From contig NC_019815.1 in the NCBI RefSeq assembly GCF_000319225.1, positions 620,001-684,000 of the forward strand: a DNA stretch of 64,000 nt, read 5' to 3'. The notes below the pieces were generated by a model. It was not told where the DNA came from and ran no database searches. It was given only the letters and a program-made list of their open reading frames with translations. Of this stretch, positions 1 through 8,729 are shown piece by piece. A program made the translations under genes and the position numbers. Origin of the DNA: Candidatus Kinetoplastibacterium crithidii (ex Angomonas deanei ATCC 30255). GTDB lineage: Bacteria; Pseudomonadota; Gammaproteobacteria; Burkholderiales; Burkholderiaceae_B. Position 1 is the first letter of the stretch, and each line of letters begins with the position of its first letter.

Positions 1-630
1 CAGGCATCTTACGACGACGGTCTATACGGAAAAATAAAATATCTTTAGGATCAAACTCAAAATCAAGCCAAGATCCTCTATAAGGAATAATTCTTGCTGA
101 AAAAAGCAATTTACCAGAACTATGGGTTTTCCCCTTATCATGCTCGAAAAAGACACCTGGAGAGCGATGTAATTGCGAAACAACAACACGCTCCGTACCA
201 TTGATGATGAAAGAGCCAGAAGAAGTCATTAACGGAATTTCTCCCATATAGACCTCCTGCTCTTTAACTTCTTTCATAACATGTTTACTAGATTCCCTAT
301 CCATTAGCACTAAACGTAATTTAGCACGCAAAGGAGAAGCAAATGATAAACCGCGCTGTTGACATTCTCTTACATCAAAAACAGGCTTACCAAGCTCATA
401 ACTAACAAACTCCAATCTAGCAAGTTCATTATGACTAACTATTGGAAAGATCGACAAAAAAGCGGCCTGCAAACCATGAACTGAACGCTTTAAAGAGTCA
501 ACCTCAAACTGTAAAAAAGTTTGATAAGATTGCAGTTGAGTTTCCAATAAACATGGAATTTTCTGTACATCTGCACGCTTAGCAAAGCTTTTACGAATGC
601 GCTTTTTTTCGGTATACGAATAAGGCATGG
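1..630 (-). CDS. rpoB: RNA polymerase beta subunit, N-terminal part (runs off window)
   Basis: The first 210 codons of RpoB, the beta subunit of DNA-dependent RNA polymerase; the rest lies beyond the left edge. The protein begins [15 protein letters not shown] and contains the beta protrusion/lobe signatures, including the [19 protein letters not shown] segment (rifampicin-region N-terminal cluster) and [10 protein letters not shown] at the edge. It starts with ATG at 630 and the frame stays open to base 1. It is the last visible gene of the rplKAJL-rpoB cluster and follows rplL after a 141-bp gap that holds two strong hairpins. Confidence 0.97.
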
Positions 631-680
631 ACACTCCGACTCGAGATTACAAAAGCCGTCACTACGGCTCCAGGTTGATA

Positions 681-722
681 CGTTTCCAGGAAACTCTTGT
701 TTCTAAAAGCTTCCTGGAAACG
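681..722 (-). promoter_or_regulatory. Long hairpin in the rplL-rpoB gap
   Basis: A perfect 12-bp inverted repeat (CGTTTCCAGGAA at 681-692, TTCCTGGAAACG at 711-722) with a loop that can itself pair (GAAAC 690-694 with GTTTC 699-703). It sits about 50 bases upstream of rpoB. In E. coli this gap carries an RNase III cleavage hairpin, so a processing site is a reasonable inference. There is no T run after it, which argues against a terminator. Confidence 0.6.
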
Positions 723-727
723 CAAAA

Positions 728-758
728 GCCCGGAAACAACAAAACAGTTATTCCGGGC
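728..758 (-). terminator. Attenuator/terminator-like hairpin after rplL
   Basis: Inverted repeat GCCCGGAA (728-735) and TTCCGGGC (751-758), a GC-rich 8-bp stem with a 15-base loop, 13 bases after the rplL stop. In the direction of transcription it is followed by only four T's. It is therefore probably a partial terminator that lowers rpoBC expression relative to the ribosomal protein genes, as the known rplL-rpoB attenuator does in E. coli. Confidence 0.6.
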
Positions 759-771
759 GAAATTAAAAACA

Positions 772-1146
772 TTATTTAATTTCTGCTTTTGCTCCAGCTT
801 CTTCTAATTTCTTCTTGATTGTATCAGCTTCAGCTTTAGCTACTCCCTCTTTAACTGCTTTAGGGGCACTGTCAACTAGATCTTTTGCTTCTTTCAATCC
901 TAAGCTAGTAATTTCACGAACAGCCTTGATAACACTTACTTTATTAGCACCAACCTCTAACAACATTACATTAAATTCGGTCTGTTCTTCTACGGCAGCA
1001 GATGCTGCTGCTGTAGGGGCAGCCACAGCGACAGCTGCTGCTGCTGAAACACCAAATTTTTCTTCCATATCTTTAATCAGCTCCGATAATTCGAGAACTG
1101 TCATATTAGATACTGCTTCAAGAATTTCACTTTTACTTAACGACAT
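772..1146 (-). CDS. rplL: Ribosomal protein L7/L12
   Basis: L7/L12, the multi-copy stalk protein of the 50S subunit that recruits translation factors; 124 aa, the family's usual length. It has an N-terminal dimerisation helix ([15 protein letters not shown]), an Ala/Val-rich hinge at about residues 35-53, and the globular C-terminal domain with the [20 protein letters not shown] factor-binding face. An upstream TTG at 1161 would add five residues, but the Shine-Dalgarno GGAG overlaps that codon, so ATG at 1146 is the start. It follows rplJ in the L10 operon and binds L10. Confidence 0.97.
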   Translation of the reverse strand: MSLSKSEILEAVSNMTVLELSELIKDMEEKFGVSAAAAVAVAAPTAAASAAVEEQTEFNVMLLEVGANKVSVIKAVREITSLGLKEAKDLVDSAPKAVKEGVAKAEADTIKKKLEEAGAKAEIK

Positions 1147-1228
1147 TTTAAAGAACTCCAAAATTACATTATGCCAGACAAAAATTGCCTAAATATTTAA
1201 CAAACTAATAAAAATCTTCAAAAAAGAA

Positions 1229-1747
1229 TTACTTTTTTAAATCACATACGGCTGAAAGACCTCTTACAAATTTTGTAGGAATCTCATTAAGAGTACGAAC
1301 AAATTGTGCAATAGGAGCCTGTAATGTTGCAACCAATTTAGCCAACAATTCTTCCCTTGAAGGCATATTAGCTAAAGCAACAACAGCAGTATAATCTAAC
1401 AAGTAATTAGGCAAAGCACCTGCCTTAATTATTAACCTGTCATTATTTTTAGCAAAATCAGCTAAAACCTTAGCTGCCGATACAGGATCTGAACTAACAC
1501 CATAAATCAATGGCCCATTCAATTTATCAACCAACAATGCAAAATCTGTATCTGCAATAACACGGCGTGCTAACGAGTTTTTTAAAACTCTTATATACAC
1601 ACCAGAATCACGCGCAATTTTACGCAATGAAGAAATAGAAGCGACATCAAGACCTCGATATTCAGCAATAACAACAGACTGAGCATCTGATATTTTTAAC
1701 TGCATCTCTTGAATAACTGTCGCTTTCTCTTGACGATTAAGACTCAC
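1229..1747 (-). CDS. rplJ: Ribosomal protein L10
   Basis: L10, the base of the ribosomal stalk; it anchors L7/L12 dimers to 23S rRNA. 172 aa, normal for betaproteobacteria. The N-terminal domain ([36 protein letters not shown]) binds rRNA and the C-terminal helix holds L12. It starts with GTG at 1747, supported by a GGAG about 11 bases upstream. It is preceded by a 225-bp structured leader, the usual place for autogenous control by L10(L12)4, and is cotranscribed with rplL downstream. Confidence 0.97.
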   Translation of the reverse strand: MSLNRQEKATVIQEMQLKISDAQSVVIAEYRGLDVASISSLRKIARDSGVYIRVLKNSLARRVIADTDFALLVDKLNGPLIYGVSSDPVSAAKVLADFAKNNDRLIIKAGALPNYLLDYTAVVALANMPSREELLAKLVATLQAPIAQFVRTLNEIPTKFVRGLSAVCDLKK

Positions 1748-1972
1748 AGGCGAAATACTCCACTAAAAAAACGTTAAAAACAATCAACGTTACCCGGAAT
1801 CGGCGTCTAGCTGAGTTCTTACATAAAAGAAATCACTTCACAAATACGCCGTCTACGTTGGAATTGATACAAAACACAATATTAAGCAAAACTACATAAA
1901 GCTCCAACGATCTTTGACTGAAATGTCTATACAACTAAACATAGCGTTCAAAGCACAAAAACAAAACAACTA
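1748..1972 (-). promoter_or_regulatory. Probable L10 leader (autoregulatory mRNA leader)
   Basis: The 225-bp gap between rplA and rplJ has no ORF but has paired segments: CGGCGT (1801-1806) with ACGCCG (1846-1851), and CGTTGGA (1856-1862) with TCCAACG (1903-1909). Large structured leaders at this position bind L10-L12 and repress translation of rplJL in many bacteria. I assign this by position and base pairing only, without a covariance-model match. Confidence 0.5.
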
Positions 1973-2665
1973 TTAACCTATAGAAGATAGGTCAACCTTT
2001 ACACCTATTCCCATTGTCGAAGACAAAGAGATTTTTCTCAAATAAACACCTTTAGAAGATGCTGGCTTATTTTTCTTTAAAGCATCAACTAAAGCTACCG
2101 CATTAGAAACTAAACTATCTATTCCAAATGAAGCCCTACCTATAGTAGAATGTATTATACCATTTTTATCTGTTCTATATTGAATTTGACCTAATTTAAC
2201 ATTTTTAACAGCTTCGGCTACATCCATGGTAACAGTACCAACTTTAGGATTAGGCATCAAACCACGAGGACCCAAAATTTGACCCAAAGAGCCAACAATC
2301 TTCATTGCGTCAGGAGATGCAATGACCACATCAAAATTAATTTGACCTGATTTTATAGAATTAGCTAAATCTTCAAAACCAACTATATCAGCACCTGCTA
2401 ACTTAGCTGCTTCAGCTTTGTCTCCTTGAGCAAAAACAGCTACTCTCACCTGTTTTCCAGTTCCAGATGGTAAAATAACAGAACCACGAACCAATTGATC
2501 AGATTTTTTTGCATCGATACCAAGTTGCACAGCTATATCTATAGACTCATCAAATTTAGCATTAGCAGTATCTTTTAATAATTGCAAAGCGTCAGAGATA
2601 GTATAGTTCTTAGAAGAATTTACTTTACTTGAAATATTAATAATTCTTTTACTTAATTTCTTCAC
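1973..2665 (-). CDS. rplA: Ribosomal protein L1
   Basis: L1 of the 50S stalk next to the E site; it helps release deacylated tRNA and can repress its own operon. 230 aa, normal length. Family motifs are clear: [17 protein letters not shown] and the domain II signature [19 protein letters not shown]. It starts with GTG at 2665, two bases from the rplK stop, so the two are translationally coupled. The C-terminal region ([12 protein letters not shown]) is complete. Confidence 0.97.
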   Translation of the reverse strand: MKKLSKRIINISSKVNSSKNYTISDALQLLKDTANAKFDESIDIAVQLGIDAKKSDQLVRGSVILPSGTGKQVRVAVFAQGDKAEAAKLAGADIVGFEDLANSIKSGQINFDVVIASPDAMKIVGSLGQILGPRGLMPNPKVGTVTMDVAEAVKNVKLGQIQYRTDKNGIIHSTIGRASFGIDSLVSNAVALVDALKKNKPASSKGVYLRKISLSSTMGIGVKVDLSSIG

Positions 2666-2667
2666 GA

Positions 2668-3099
2668 TTAAACACCCTCCACTTTGACGCCCATACTACG
2701 GGCACTGCCAGCTATAGTGCGAACAGCAGCATCTAAGTCAGAAGCCGTTAAATCAACAGCCTTAGCTTTGGCTATGTCTTCAGCCTGTTCTCTAGTTAAA
2801 ACCCCAACCTTATCAACATGAGGCTTAGCAGAACCCTTTTGCAAAGAAATTGCTTTTTTTATCAGCACAGTTGCCGGAGGAGTTTTTAATATAAAAGTAA
2901 AACTCTTATCAGCAAATGCTGTAATAACAACAGGAATTGGAAGGCCAACTTCCATACCTTGTGTTTTAGCATTAAAAGCCTTACAAAACTCCATAATATT
3001 CAGACCTCTTTGACCCAAAGCTGGGCCAATAGGAGGAGACGGGGTTGCCTTACCAGCAGGCACTTGCAACTTAATAAAACCTACTATTTTTTTTGCCAT
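2668..3099 (-). CDS. rplK: Ribosomal protein L11
   Basis: L11 binds the GTPase-associated centre of 23S rRNA and is needed for RelA-type sensing of stalled ribosomes. 143 aa, full length. It has the N-terminal proline-rich loop ([23 protein letters not shown]) and the C-terminal rRNA-binding domain ending [13 protein letters not shown]. It starts with ATG at 3099 and lies 56 bp after nusG, giving the standard nusG-rplK-rplA order. Confidence 0.97.
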   Translation of the reverse strand: MAKKIVGFIKLQVPAGKATPSPPIGPALGQRGLNIMEFCKAFNAKTQGMEVGLPIPVVITAFADKSFTFILKTPPATVLIKKAISLQKGSAKPHVDKVGVLTREQAEDIAKAKAVDLTASDLDAAVRTIAGSARSMGVKVEGV

Positions 3100-3155
3100 T
3101 AACTTATCTCCTAATGGGTAATATCGCTATAAAAGCTCCCCATACCACAAAACAA

Positions 3156-3689
3156 TCAAGTCTTCTCTACTTGACTAAAATCAAGTTCTACAGGAGTAGA
3201 TCTACCAAAAATTGTTACAGAAACTCTGATCTTATTTTTCTCATAGTTTACTTCTTCAACGTTACCATTAAAGTCAGCAAAAGGACCATCCTTCACTCTT
3301 ATTATTTCACCTATTTCAAATAGGACTTTCGGCCTAGGTTTCTCAAAACCTTCTTCCATCTTAGAAAGAATTTTTTCAATTTCAGAACTTGCAATAGGCG
3401 TAGGTTTATTACCATGACCACCTAAAAAACCTGTAATGCGATTTGTATTTCTAACTAAATGCCATGTTTCATCTGTTAAATCCATTTCAAGCAACATATA
3501 TCCAGGGAATATAGATCTCTCAGTAATAGATTTATGACCATTTTTGACATCTATTACCTCTTCAGAAGGAATTAGTATCCTCCCAAATGAAGAACGCAAA
3601 CCAGCAGCATCAATACGATCATTTAGTACTTTTAAAACATTCTTCTCCATGCCTGAAAAAACATGAATAATGTACCAACGTTTATTCAT
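3156..3689 (-). CDS. nusG: Transcription elongation/antitermination factor NusG
   Basis: NusG binds RNA polymerase, suppresses pausing, cooperates with Rho, and links transcription to ribosomal S10. 177 aa, full length. The N-terminal NGN domain (KRWYIIHVFSGMEKNV, FPGYMLLEMDLTDETWHLVRNT, GFLGG) is followed by the KOW domain (IIRVKDGPFADFNGNVEEVNYEKNKIRVSVTIFGR). It starts with ATG at 3689, 9 bp after the secE stop, in the usual secE-nusG pair. Confidence 0.97.
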   Translation of the reverse strand: MNKRWYIIHVFSGMEKNVLKVLNDRIDAAGLRSSFGRILIPSEEVIDVKNGHKSITERSIFPGYMLLEMDLTDETWHLVRNTNRITGFLGGHGNKPTPIASSEIEKILSKMEEGFEKPRPKVLFEIGEIIRVKDGPFADFNGNVEEVNYEKNKIRVSVTIFGRSTPVELDFSQVEKT

Positions 3690-3698
3690 CTAAGCTAC

Positions 3699-4078
3699 CT
3701 ATTTCCATCCCAAAAAAAGAACATAAAGCAAATATTCTATACATTTATCGATAATCAAAATAAACAAACTAACAGCAAAAGCGAAAACAAATACAACAAG
3801 GGTCATTCTTAAAGATTCTTTACGCTGAGGCCAAGACATCAACTTTACCTCAAAAAAAGAATCTTTTACAAAACAAATAAGAGACCGACCCTGTTTGCTA
3901 AAAGCAAACAATGTAACTGACAAAACAACAAAAAAGACAAAAACCAACAGTCTTTCATAAAAGCTTCTATTATTTAGAAAACTAAAACTAATAAAAGAGC
4001 TCAAAAACAACAATACAGATAAAAAAATTTTAATTTATCAGTAAAACCAACAGAATTTTCTAAATTAGAATTAGACAT
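3699..4078 (-). CDS. secE: SecE translocase subunit, with a frame break near the N-terminus
   Basis: SecE, the essential clamp subunit of the SecYEG protein channel. The downstream frame (to stop at 3699) carries two N-terminal membrane segments, the conserved cytoplasmic motif (FFEVKLMSWPQRKESLRMT) and the last membrane helix ending LFLGWK. The expected N-terminus starts at ATG 4078, with AGG just upstream (MSNSNLENSVGFTDKLKFF), but reads out of frame into a stop at 4001. The break lies at an A7 run on the plus strand (4021-4027). One more base there would join both parts into a protein of about 126 aa, the Bordetella-type length. Without it the only start is a weak TTG at 4013. It is either a genuine single-base deletion rescued by slippage, or a sequencing error. 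Confidence 0.85.
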
Positions 4079-4105
4079 TTTCAACCTATGCCAAAACACT
4101 ATTGA

Positions 4106-4181
4106 TGGCAGGGGCAGTAGGAATCGAACCTACAGCCTTCGGTTTTGGAGACCGACGCTCTGCCAATTGAGCTATACCCCT
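4106..4181 (-). tRNA. trnW: tRNA-Trp (CCA anticodon)
   Basis: Cloverleaf with acceptor AGGGGTA/TGCCCCT (one G-U pair), D arm AGCTCAATTGGCAGAGC, anticodon loop CTCCAAA reading CCA, and T loop TTCGATT. Discriminator G and an encoded CCA end (4108-4106). It sits between tuf and secE, its normal place in betaproteobacteria. Confidence 0.97.
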
Positions 4182-4240
4182 ATAACATAGAATGGTAAAT
4201 ATTCTAACAACAGGGATATATATTACTACTAAAAAATAAA

Positions 4241-5431
4241 CTAAGCAATAATTTTAGATACCACACCGGCACCAACTGTTCTACCACCTTCACGTATCGC
4301 AAATCTTAGTCCTTCTTCCATCGCGATTGGAGATAAAAGTTTCACAGTAATGCTTACATTATCACCGGGAAGAACCATCTCTTTGTCTTTAGGCAAATCG
4401 ATAGTACCTGTGACATCAGTGGTACGAAAATAAAACTGAGGACGATAGCCATTAAAGAAAGGAGTATGACGGCCACCCTCTTCCTTAGATAGGACATAAA
4501 CTTCAGCTGTAAATTCAGTATGAGGAGTAATAGTACCTGGCTTTGCTAAAACTTGACCACGTTCAACATCCTCTCTCTTTGTTCCTCTCAATAAGATACC
4601 AACATTATCACCAGCTTGACCTTGATCCAACAATTTGCGGAACATTTCAACGCCGGTACAAGTTGTCTTAATTGTATCTTTAATACCTACTATCTCAATT
4701 TCCTCGCCAACTTTAACAACACCTCTTTCTATACGGCCAGTAACAACAGTTCCTCGGCCAGATATTGAGAAAACGTCTTCAACTGGCATCAAAAATGTGC
4801 CATCTATAGCACGTTCTGGTGTTGGTATATAACTATCTAATGCATCAGCTAGAGCTAGAATAGCTTTTTCCCCTAGTTCCCCTTTATCACCTTCTAAGGC
4901 TAGTTTGGCTGAGCCTTTAATGATTGGAGTATCATCTCCTGGAAAATCATATTTGGACAATAATTCGCGAACTTCCATTTCTACAAGCTCGAGCAATTCT
5001 TCATCGTCAACCATATCTGATTTGTTTAAAAACACAACAATGTATGGAACACCAACCTGACGAGACAACAATATATGTTCTCTTGTCTGAGGCATAGGAC
5101 CATCAGCAGCAGAAACAACAAGAATAGCTCCATCCATCTGAGCTGCTCCAGTTATCATGTTTTTTACATAATCAGCATGTCCAGGACAATCCACATGCGC
5201 ATAATGACGATTAGATGTCTCGTACTCTACATGAGCAGTGTTTATTGTAATACCTCTAGCTTTTTCCTCTGGAGCAGCATCAATCTGTGCATAACCACAA
5301 GCTTCTCCTCCAAACTTAGCTGCCAAAACAGTAGTAATAGCAGCAGTTAAAGTTGTTTTACCGTGATCAACGTGACCAATAGTACCTACATTTACATGAG
5401 GTTTACTACGTTCAAACTTGCCTTTAGCCAT
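4241..5431 (-). CDS. tuf: Translation elongation factor Tu
   Basis: EF-Tu delivers aminoacyl-tRNA to the ribosome at the cost of GTP. 396 aa. GTPase motifs: GHVDHGKT (19-26), DCPGHAD (about 80-86), and NKSD in place of the common NKCD. Domains 2 and 3 are complete, to [15 protein letters not shown]. There are ATGs at 5437 and 5431; the GGAG (5443-5440) is only 2 bases from the first and 8 from the second, so 5431 is the start. It stands alone between tRNA genes rather than with fusA. Confidence 0.98.
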   Translation of the reverse strand: MAKGKFERSKPHVNVGTIGHVDHGKTTLTAAITTVLAAKFGGEACGYAQIDAAPEEKARGITINTAHVEYETSNRHYAHVDCPGHADYVKNMITGAAQMDGAILVVSAADGPMPQTREHILLSRQVGVPYIVVFLNKSDMVDDEELLELVEMEVRELLSKYDFPGDDTPIIKGSAKLALEGDKGELGEKAILALADALDSYIPTPERAIDGTFLMPVEDVFSISGRGTVVTGRIERGVVKVGEEIEIVGIKDTIKTTCTGVEMFRKLLDQGQAGDNVGILLRGTKREDVERGQVLAKPGTITPHTEFTAEVYVLSKEEGGRHTPFFNGYRPQFYFRTTDVTGTIDLPKDKEMVLPGDNVSITVKLLSPIAMEEGLRFAIREGGRTVGAGVVSKIIA

Positions 5432-5487
5432 AAACATAACTCCAAGTGAGGATTAAATCTATAACATTGCGAGGAAAATAAAATCTA

Positions 5488-5562
<75 letters not shown>

Positions 5563-5566
5563 ATTA

Positions 5567-5640
5567 TGGAGCGAGTGAAGGGAATCGAACCCTCGTCATA
5601 AGCTTGGAAGGCTTCAGCTCTGCCATTGAGCTACACTCGC
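5567..5640 (-). tRNA. trnG: tRNA-Gly (TCC anticodon)
   Basis: Acceptor GCGAGTG/CACTCGC, D arm AGCTCAATGGCAGAGC, anticodon loop CTTCCAA (anticodon TCC), T loop TTCGATT, encoded CCA. The outermost anticodon-stem pair is a G-A mismatch (positions 27-43); otherwise it is normal. Confidence 0.96.
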
Positions 5641-5659
5641 AAGTTACACATTCGGCATA

Positions 5660-5746
5660 TGGTGGAGGAGGTTGGATTCGAACCAACGTAGGCGCACGGC
5701 CAACAGATTTACAGTCTGCCCCCTTTAGCCACTCGGGCACCCCTCC
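5660..5746 (-). tRNA. trnY: tRNA-Tyr (GTA anticodon)
   Basis: An 87-base class II tRNA with a long variable arm. Acceptor GGAGGGG/CTCCTCC, anticodon stem CAGAC..TCTG around TGTAAA (anticodon GTA), T loop TTCGAAT, discriminator A and encoded CCA. It is the most upstream of the tRNA-Tyr/Gly/Thr-tuf-tRNA-Trp group. Confidence 0.97.
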
Positions 5747-5877
5747 ACGATAATCTATTATATTCTACACACTTATTATGTATTTTGCAAAAAAATAACT
5801 ACTAATATATCAATAGATGACAAGTCAAGATTTTTTTTTCAAAAAAAACAACATTAACTATTAATCAAAAACATTTA

Positions 5878-6549
5878 CTATAAATTCATTTTGGCATTTC
5901 TCACAAAAACTAAACACCTATTCGTCACTAAATCAACATTATTTAAAATTTCGACTTTATCTATAAAAAATTCTTTTGTTGACAATAAATCAAAAATTTC
6001 ATCCTTCGGCATTTTCCCTTTCATGGCACAAAAAATACCATTAGCTTTTAAAAGATGTTTTGTGTTTTTTGTAAAATTTTTAAGAGAAGAAAAAGCTCTT
6101 GAAATAATTAGATCAAAACTGAGATTGTTTAAAAGCTCAATTCTAGATTTTATAACACTTAAATTTGATAAGTCTAACATATGACCAACTTGATTCATAA
6201 AAACAGTCTTTTTACCTATAGAATCAACACAAACCACATTCCATTTTGGTCTCATTATAGATATAATTACTCCAGGTAAACCAGCTCCAGAACCAACATC
6301 GCAAATATCTACATCTTCAAATTTTAAAAAAGCATCTAAAAAAGGCAAAGTAGATATACTATCAATAAGATGATATGTAATAATGCCTTTAATATCACTA
6401 ATAGCTGTTAAATTGTAATGTTTATTCCATTTCTGAAGAAATAACACATATTCTTTTAACATATATTGTTGAGTTGAAGATAAATCAATATTGTTTTTCG
6501 AACAATATTCTAATAAAAGATTTTCATTATCATCATAACAGTTCATCAT
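5878..6549 (-). CDS. rsmG: 16S rRNA (guanine-527-N7) methyltransferase
   Basis: RsmG (GidB) methylates G527 of 16S rRNA using S-adenosylmethionine. 223 aa. The SAM-binding motif is [20 protein letters not shown], followed by [10 protein letters not shown] and the catalytic-region [11 protein letters not shown]. The start ATG at 6549 overlaps the mnmG stop (ATGATGA), so it is translationally coupled to mnmG; the second ATG at 6546 is equally possible. The C-terminus is rich in Asn/Lys, reflecting AT drift. Confidence 0.95.
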   Translation of the reverse strand: MMNCYDDNENLLLEYCSKNNIDLSSTQQYMLKEYVLFLQKWNKHYNLTAISDIKGIITYHLIDSISTLPFLDAFLKFEDVDICDVGSGAGLPGVIISIMRPKWNVVCVDSIGKKTVFMNQVGHMLDLSNLSVIKSRIELLNNLSFDLIISRAFSSLKNFTKNTKHLLKANGIFCAMKGKMPKDEIFDLLSTKEFFIDKVEILNNVDLVTNRCLVFVRNAKMNL

Positions 6550-8450
6550 TTCTTATGTTTTAAACCTTTCATATAAATAAGAATTACAGAAATAGCAGCT
6601 GGAGTTACTCCAGATATTCTTGATGCCTGACCTATTGTTTCTGGTTTATAATCACTAAGCTTTTGTCTAACTTCTATAGAAAGATTCCCTATTTTATTAT
6701 AATCAATATCAAAAGGTATCGGTAAACTTTCATGTTCAAACGTTTTTTTGACTTCTTCTTGTTGTCTAGATATATATCCATCATACTTAATAAGTATGTT
6801 AATTTGATCAGAAATCAAAACATCACCCATCAATCCAGGCCCTATTAAAAAATCACCATCCTTGCCTTTAACATCCATTAAATATTTATAATCAATCCCT
6901 GGTCTTTTTAAAATATCAAAAACAGAATAATCTCGATCAGTTTTTTTACCAATAGAAGAATCAGAAAAATAATTTGATAAAACACTAGGATTTAAATATA
7001 AACTTTTTAGTCTTGTAACTTCTCTTTCAATTGAATCACGTTTTTTATTAAAATAATCCCAATGGCAGTCGTTTATTAAACCAAATTTTCTTCCTAATTC
7101 TGTCAGTCTAGAATCAGCATTATCTTCTCTTAAAAACAAGCGATACTCGGCACGAGATGTAAACATTCTATAAGGCTCATCAATGCCTTTTGTTATTAAG
7201 TCATCTATCATCACCCCAATATAAGAATCACTTCTTTGTGGAGACCATGGAGAAAGATCTTTAGAAAACCTACCAGCATTTAAACCAGCGACTAATCCTT
7301 GAGCCGCAGCTTCTTCATAACCGGTAGTACCATTTATCTGTCCAGCAAAAAACAAACCAGAAATTATCTTTGTTTCAAGAGTTGATTTTAAATGCCTAGG
7401 ATCAAAATAATCATATTCTATAGCATACCCTGGTCTCAATACATGTGATTTTTCTAGACCTAATATTGAATGAATTAAATCAATTTGTACATCAAACGGC
7501 AAACTTGTAGATATGCCATTTGGGTAAATTTCATTAGTATTTAAACCTTCTGGCTCTAAAAAAATCTGATGAGATTCTTTATCTGCAAAACGAAAAACTT
7601 TGTCTTCTATAGAAGGACAATATCTAGGTCCTATTCCATTTATTTCTCCATTGTAAAGAGGTGACCTGTCAATAGAATTCTTCACTATTTCATGAGACAG
7701 TGGGTTTGTTCTAGTAATCCAACAAGGTATTTGTTTAGGACGAATAAGGTTCCTTCCTTTAAAAGAAAAAAATGGAATAGGATCGGAATCACCATGCTGC
7801 ACCTGCAAAACCTCATAATTAATTGTACGCCCATCTATTCTAGGTGGAGTTCCAGTTTTTAATCTACCTACAGCAAAACCCATATCTTTTAATTTATCAG
7901 TTAAAAAAGGAACTGATGGGTCCCCAGATCTTCCGCCAAGCGTTTTACTTGCACCAACATGCATTAAACCGTTAAGAAAAGTACCAGCAGTAAGGACAAC
8001 TGATTTGGACTTAAAAAATATTCCCAATTGAGTATGTACCCCGTTAACGGTATTGTTTTCTACAAAAATATCATCTACTACTTGTTGAAATATAAAAAGA
8101 TTTTTTTGATTTTCTAAAATATTTCTTATTGATAAACGATATAAATTCCTATCTGTTTGTGCTCTTGTGGATCTTACGGCATAACCCTTAGAAGAGTTTA
8201 AAATTCTAAAATGTATCCCAGAATAGTCAGCAGCTATTGGCATAGCACCACCTAATGCATCTATTTCTTTTACTAGATGTCCTTTGCCTATACCACCAAT
8301 AGAAGGATTACAAGACATTTGTCCTAAAGTTTCAATATTACTTGTTAATAGTAATGTTTTCGAACCTTGTCTCGCAGATGCTAAAGCAGCCTCTGTTCCA
8401 GCATGACCTCCACCTATAACTATTACATCGAATTCTTCATGATAATTCAT
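6546..8450 (-). CDS. mnmG: tRNA uridine-34 5-carboxymethylaminomethyl modification enzyme MnmG
   Basis: MnmG (GidA) works with MnmE to build cmnm5U at the wobble base of several tRNAs. 634 aa, full length. FAD-binding motif GGGHAG (13-18), the [20 protein letters not shown] segment, LKTGTPPRI, a paired-cysteine region (RYCPSIEDK), and the C-terminal helical domain that docks MnmE ([21 protein letters not shown]). The start is ATG at 8450, next to the candidate replication origin. It is first in the mnmG-rsmG operon; mnmE lies on the other side of the putative origin. Confidence 0.97.
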   Translation of the reverse strand: MNYHEEFDVIVIGGGHAGTEAALASARQGSKTLLLTSNIETLGQMSCNPSIGGIGKGHLVKEIDALGGAMPIAADYSGIHFRILNSSKGYAVRSTRAQTDRNLYRLSIRNILENQKNLFIFQQVVDDIFVENNTVNGVHTQLGIFFKSKSVVLTAGTFLNGLMHVGASKTLGGRSGDPSVPFLTDKLKDMGFAVGRLKTGTPPRIDGRTINYEVLQVQHGDSDPIPFFSFKGRNLIRPKQIPCWITRTNPLSHEIVKNSIDRSPLYNGEINGIGPRYCPSIEDKVFRFADKESHQIFLEPEGLNTNEIYPNGISTSLPFDVQIDLIHSILGLEKSHVLRPGYAIEYDYFDPRHLKSTLETKIISGLFFAGQINGTTGYEEAAAQGLVAGLNAGRFSKDLSPWSPQRSDSYIGVMIDDLITKGIDEPYRMFTSRAEYRLFLREDNADSRLTELGRKFGLINDCHWDYFNKKRDSIEREVTRLKSLYLNPSVLSNYFSDSSIGKKTDRDYSVFDILKRPGIDYKYLMDVKGKDGDFLIGPGLMGDVLISDQINILIKYDGYISRQQEEVKKTFEHESLPIPFDIDYNKIGNLSIEVRQKLSDYKPETIGQASRISGVTPAAISVILIYMKGLKHKK

Positions 8451-8729
8451 TTTTTTCCTTTTTTGCTAAATTGGAATTTTATGTTTTTAAATTAAATATT
8501 TCTTTTATTACTCTTTATTTAAATAATAATAATAATAATATATAACCACTAAAAATGTGGATAACTTATTTTTTTATTAAAAATCAAGTATTTAGTTTAA
8601 AAAAAACGTATGTAAAAACGATGTTTTTATTTGTAATAAAAACTGAATAAGTTTTTTGAAAACAAAAAAAAGTATGTTTATTAAGAAGTAATTAAGCTGA
8701 TATACACAACTATATATGAATATAAATTG
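8451..8729. other. oriC: Candidate replication origin between mnmG and mnmE
   Basis: A 279-bp non-coding gap, over 80% A/T by eye. It holds one exact DnaA box (TGTGGATAA, 8556-8564, the reverse complement of TTATCCACA), preceded by six AAT repeats (8522-8539) and an all-A/T stretch suited to unwinding. Plus-strand composition changes across it: C clearly exceeds G inside mnmG, but G and C are about equal in mnmE although both are minus-strand genes. E. coli oriC also lies next to mnmG. With only one perfect box this remains a candidate. Confidence 0.55.

Noticed and set aside
815-1192. Open frame opposite rplL on the plus strand (125 aa)
   Set aside because: It is an antisense shadow of the Ala-rich L7/L12 gene; it has no start context and no family resemblance. 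The same holds for plus-strand frames at 4635, 5075, 5487 (across the tRNAs), 8971 and others.
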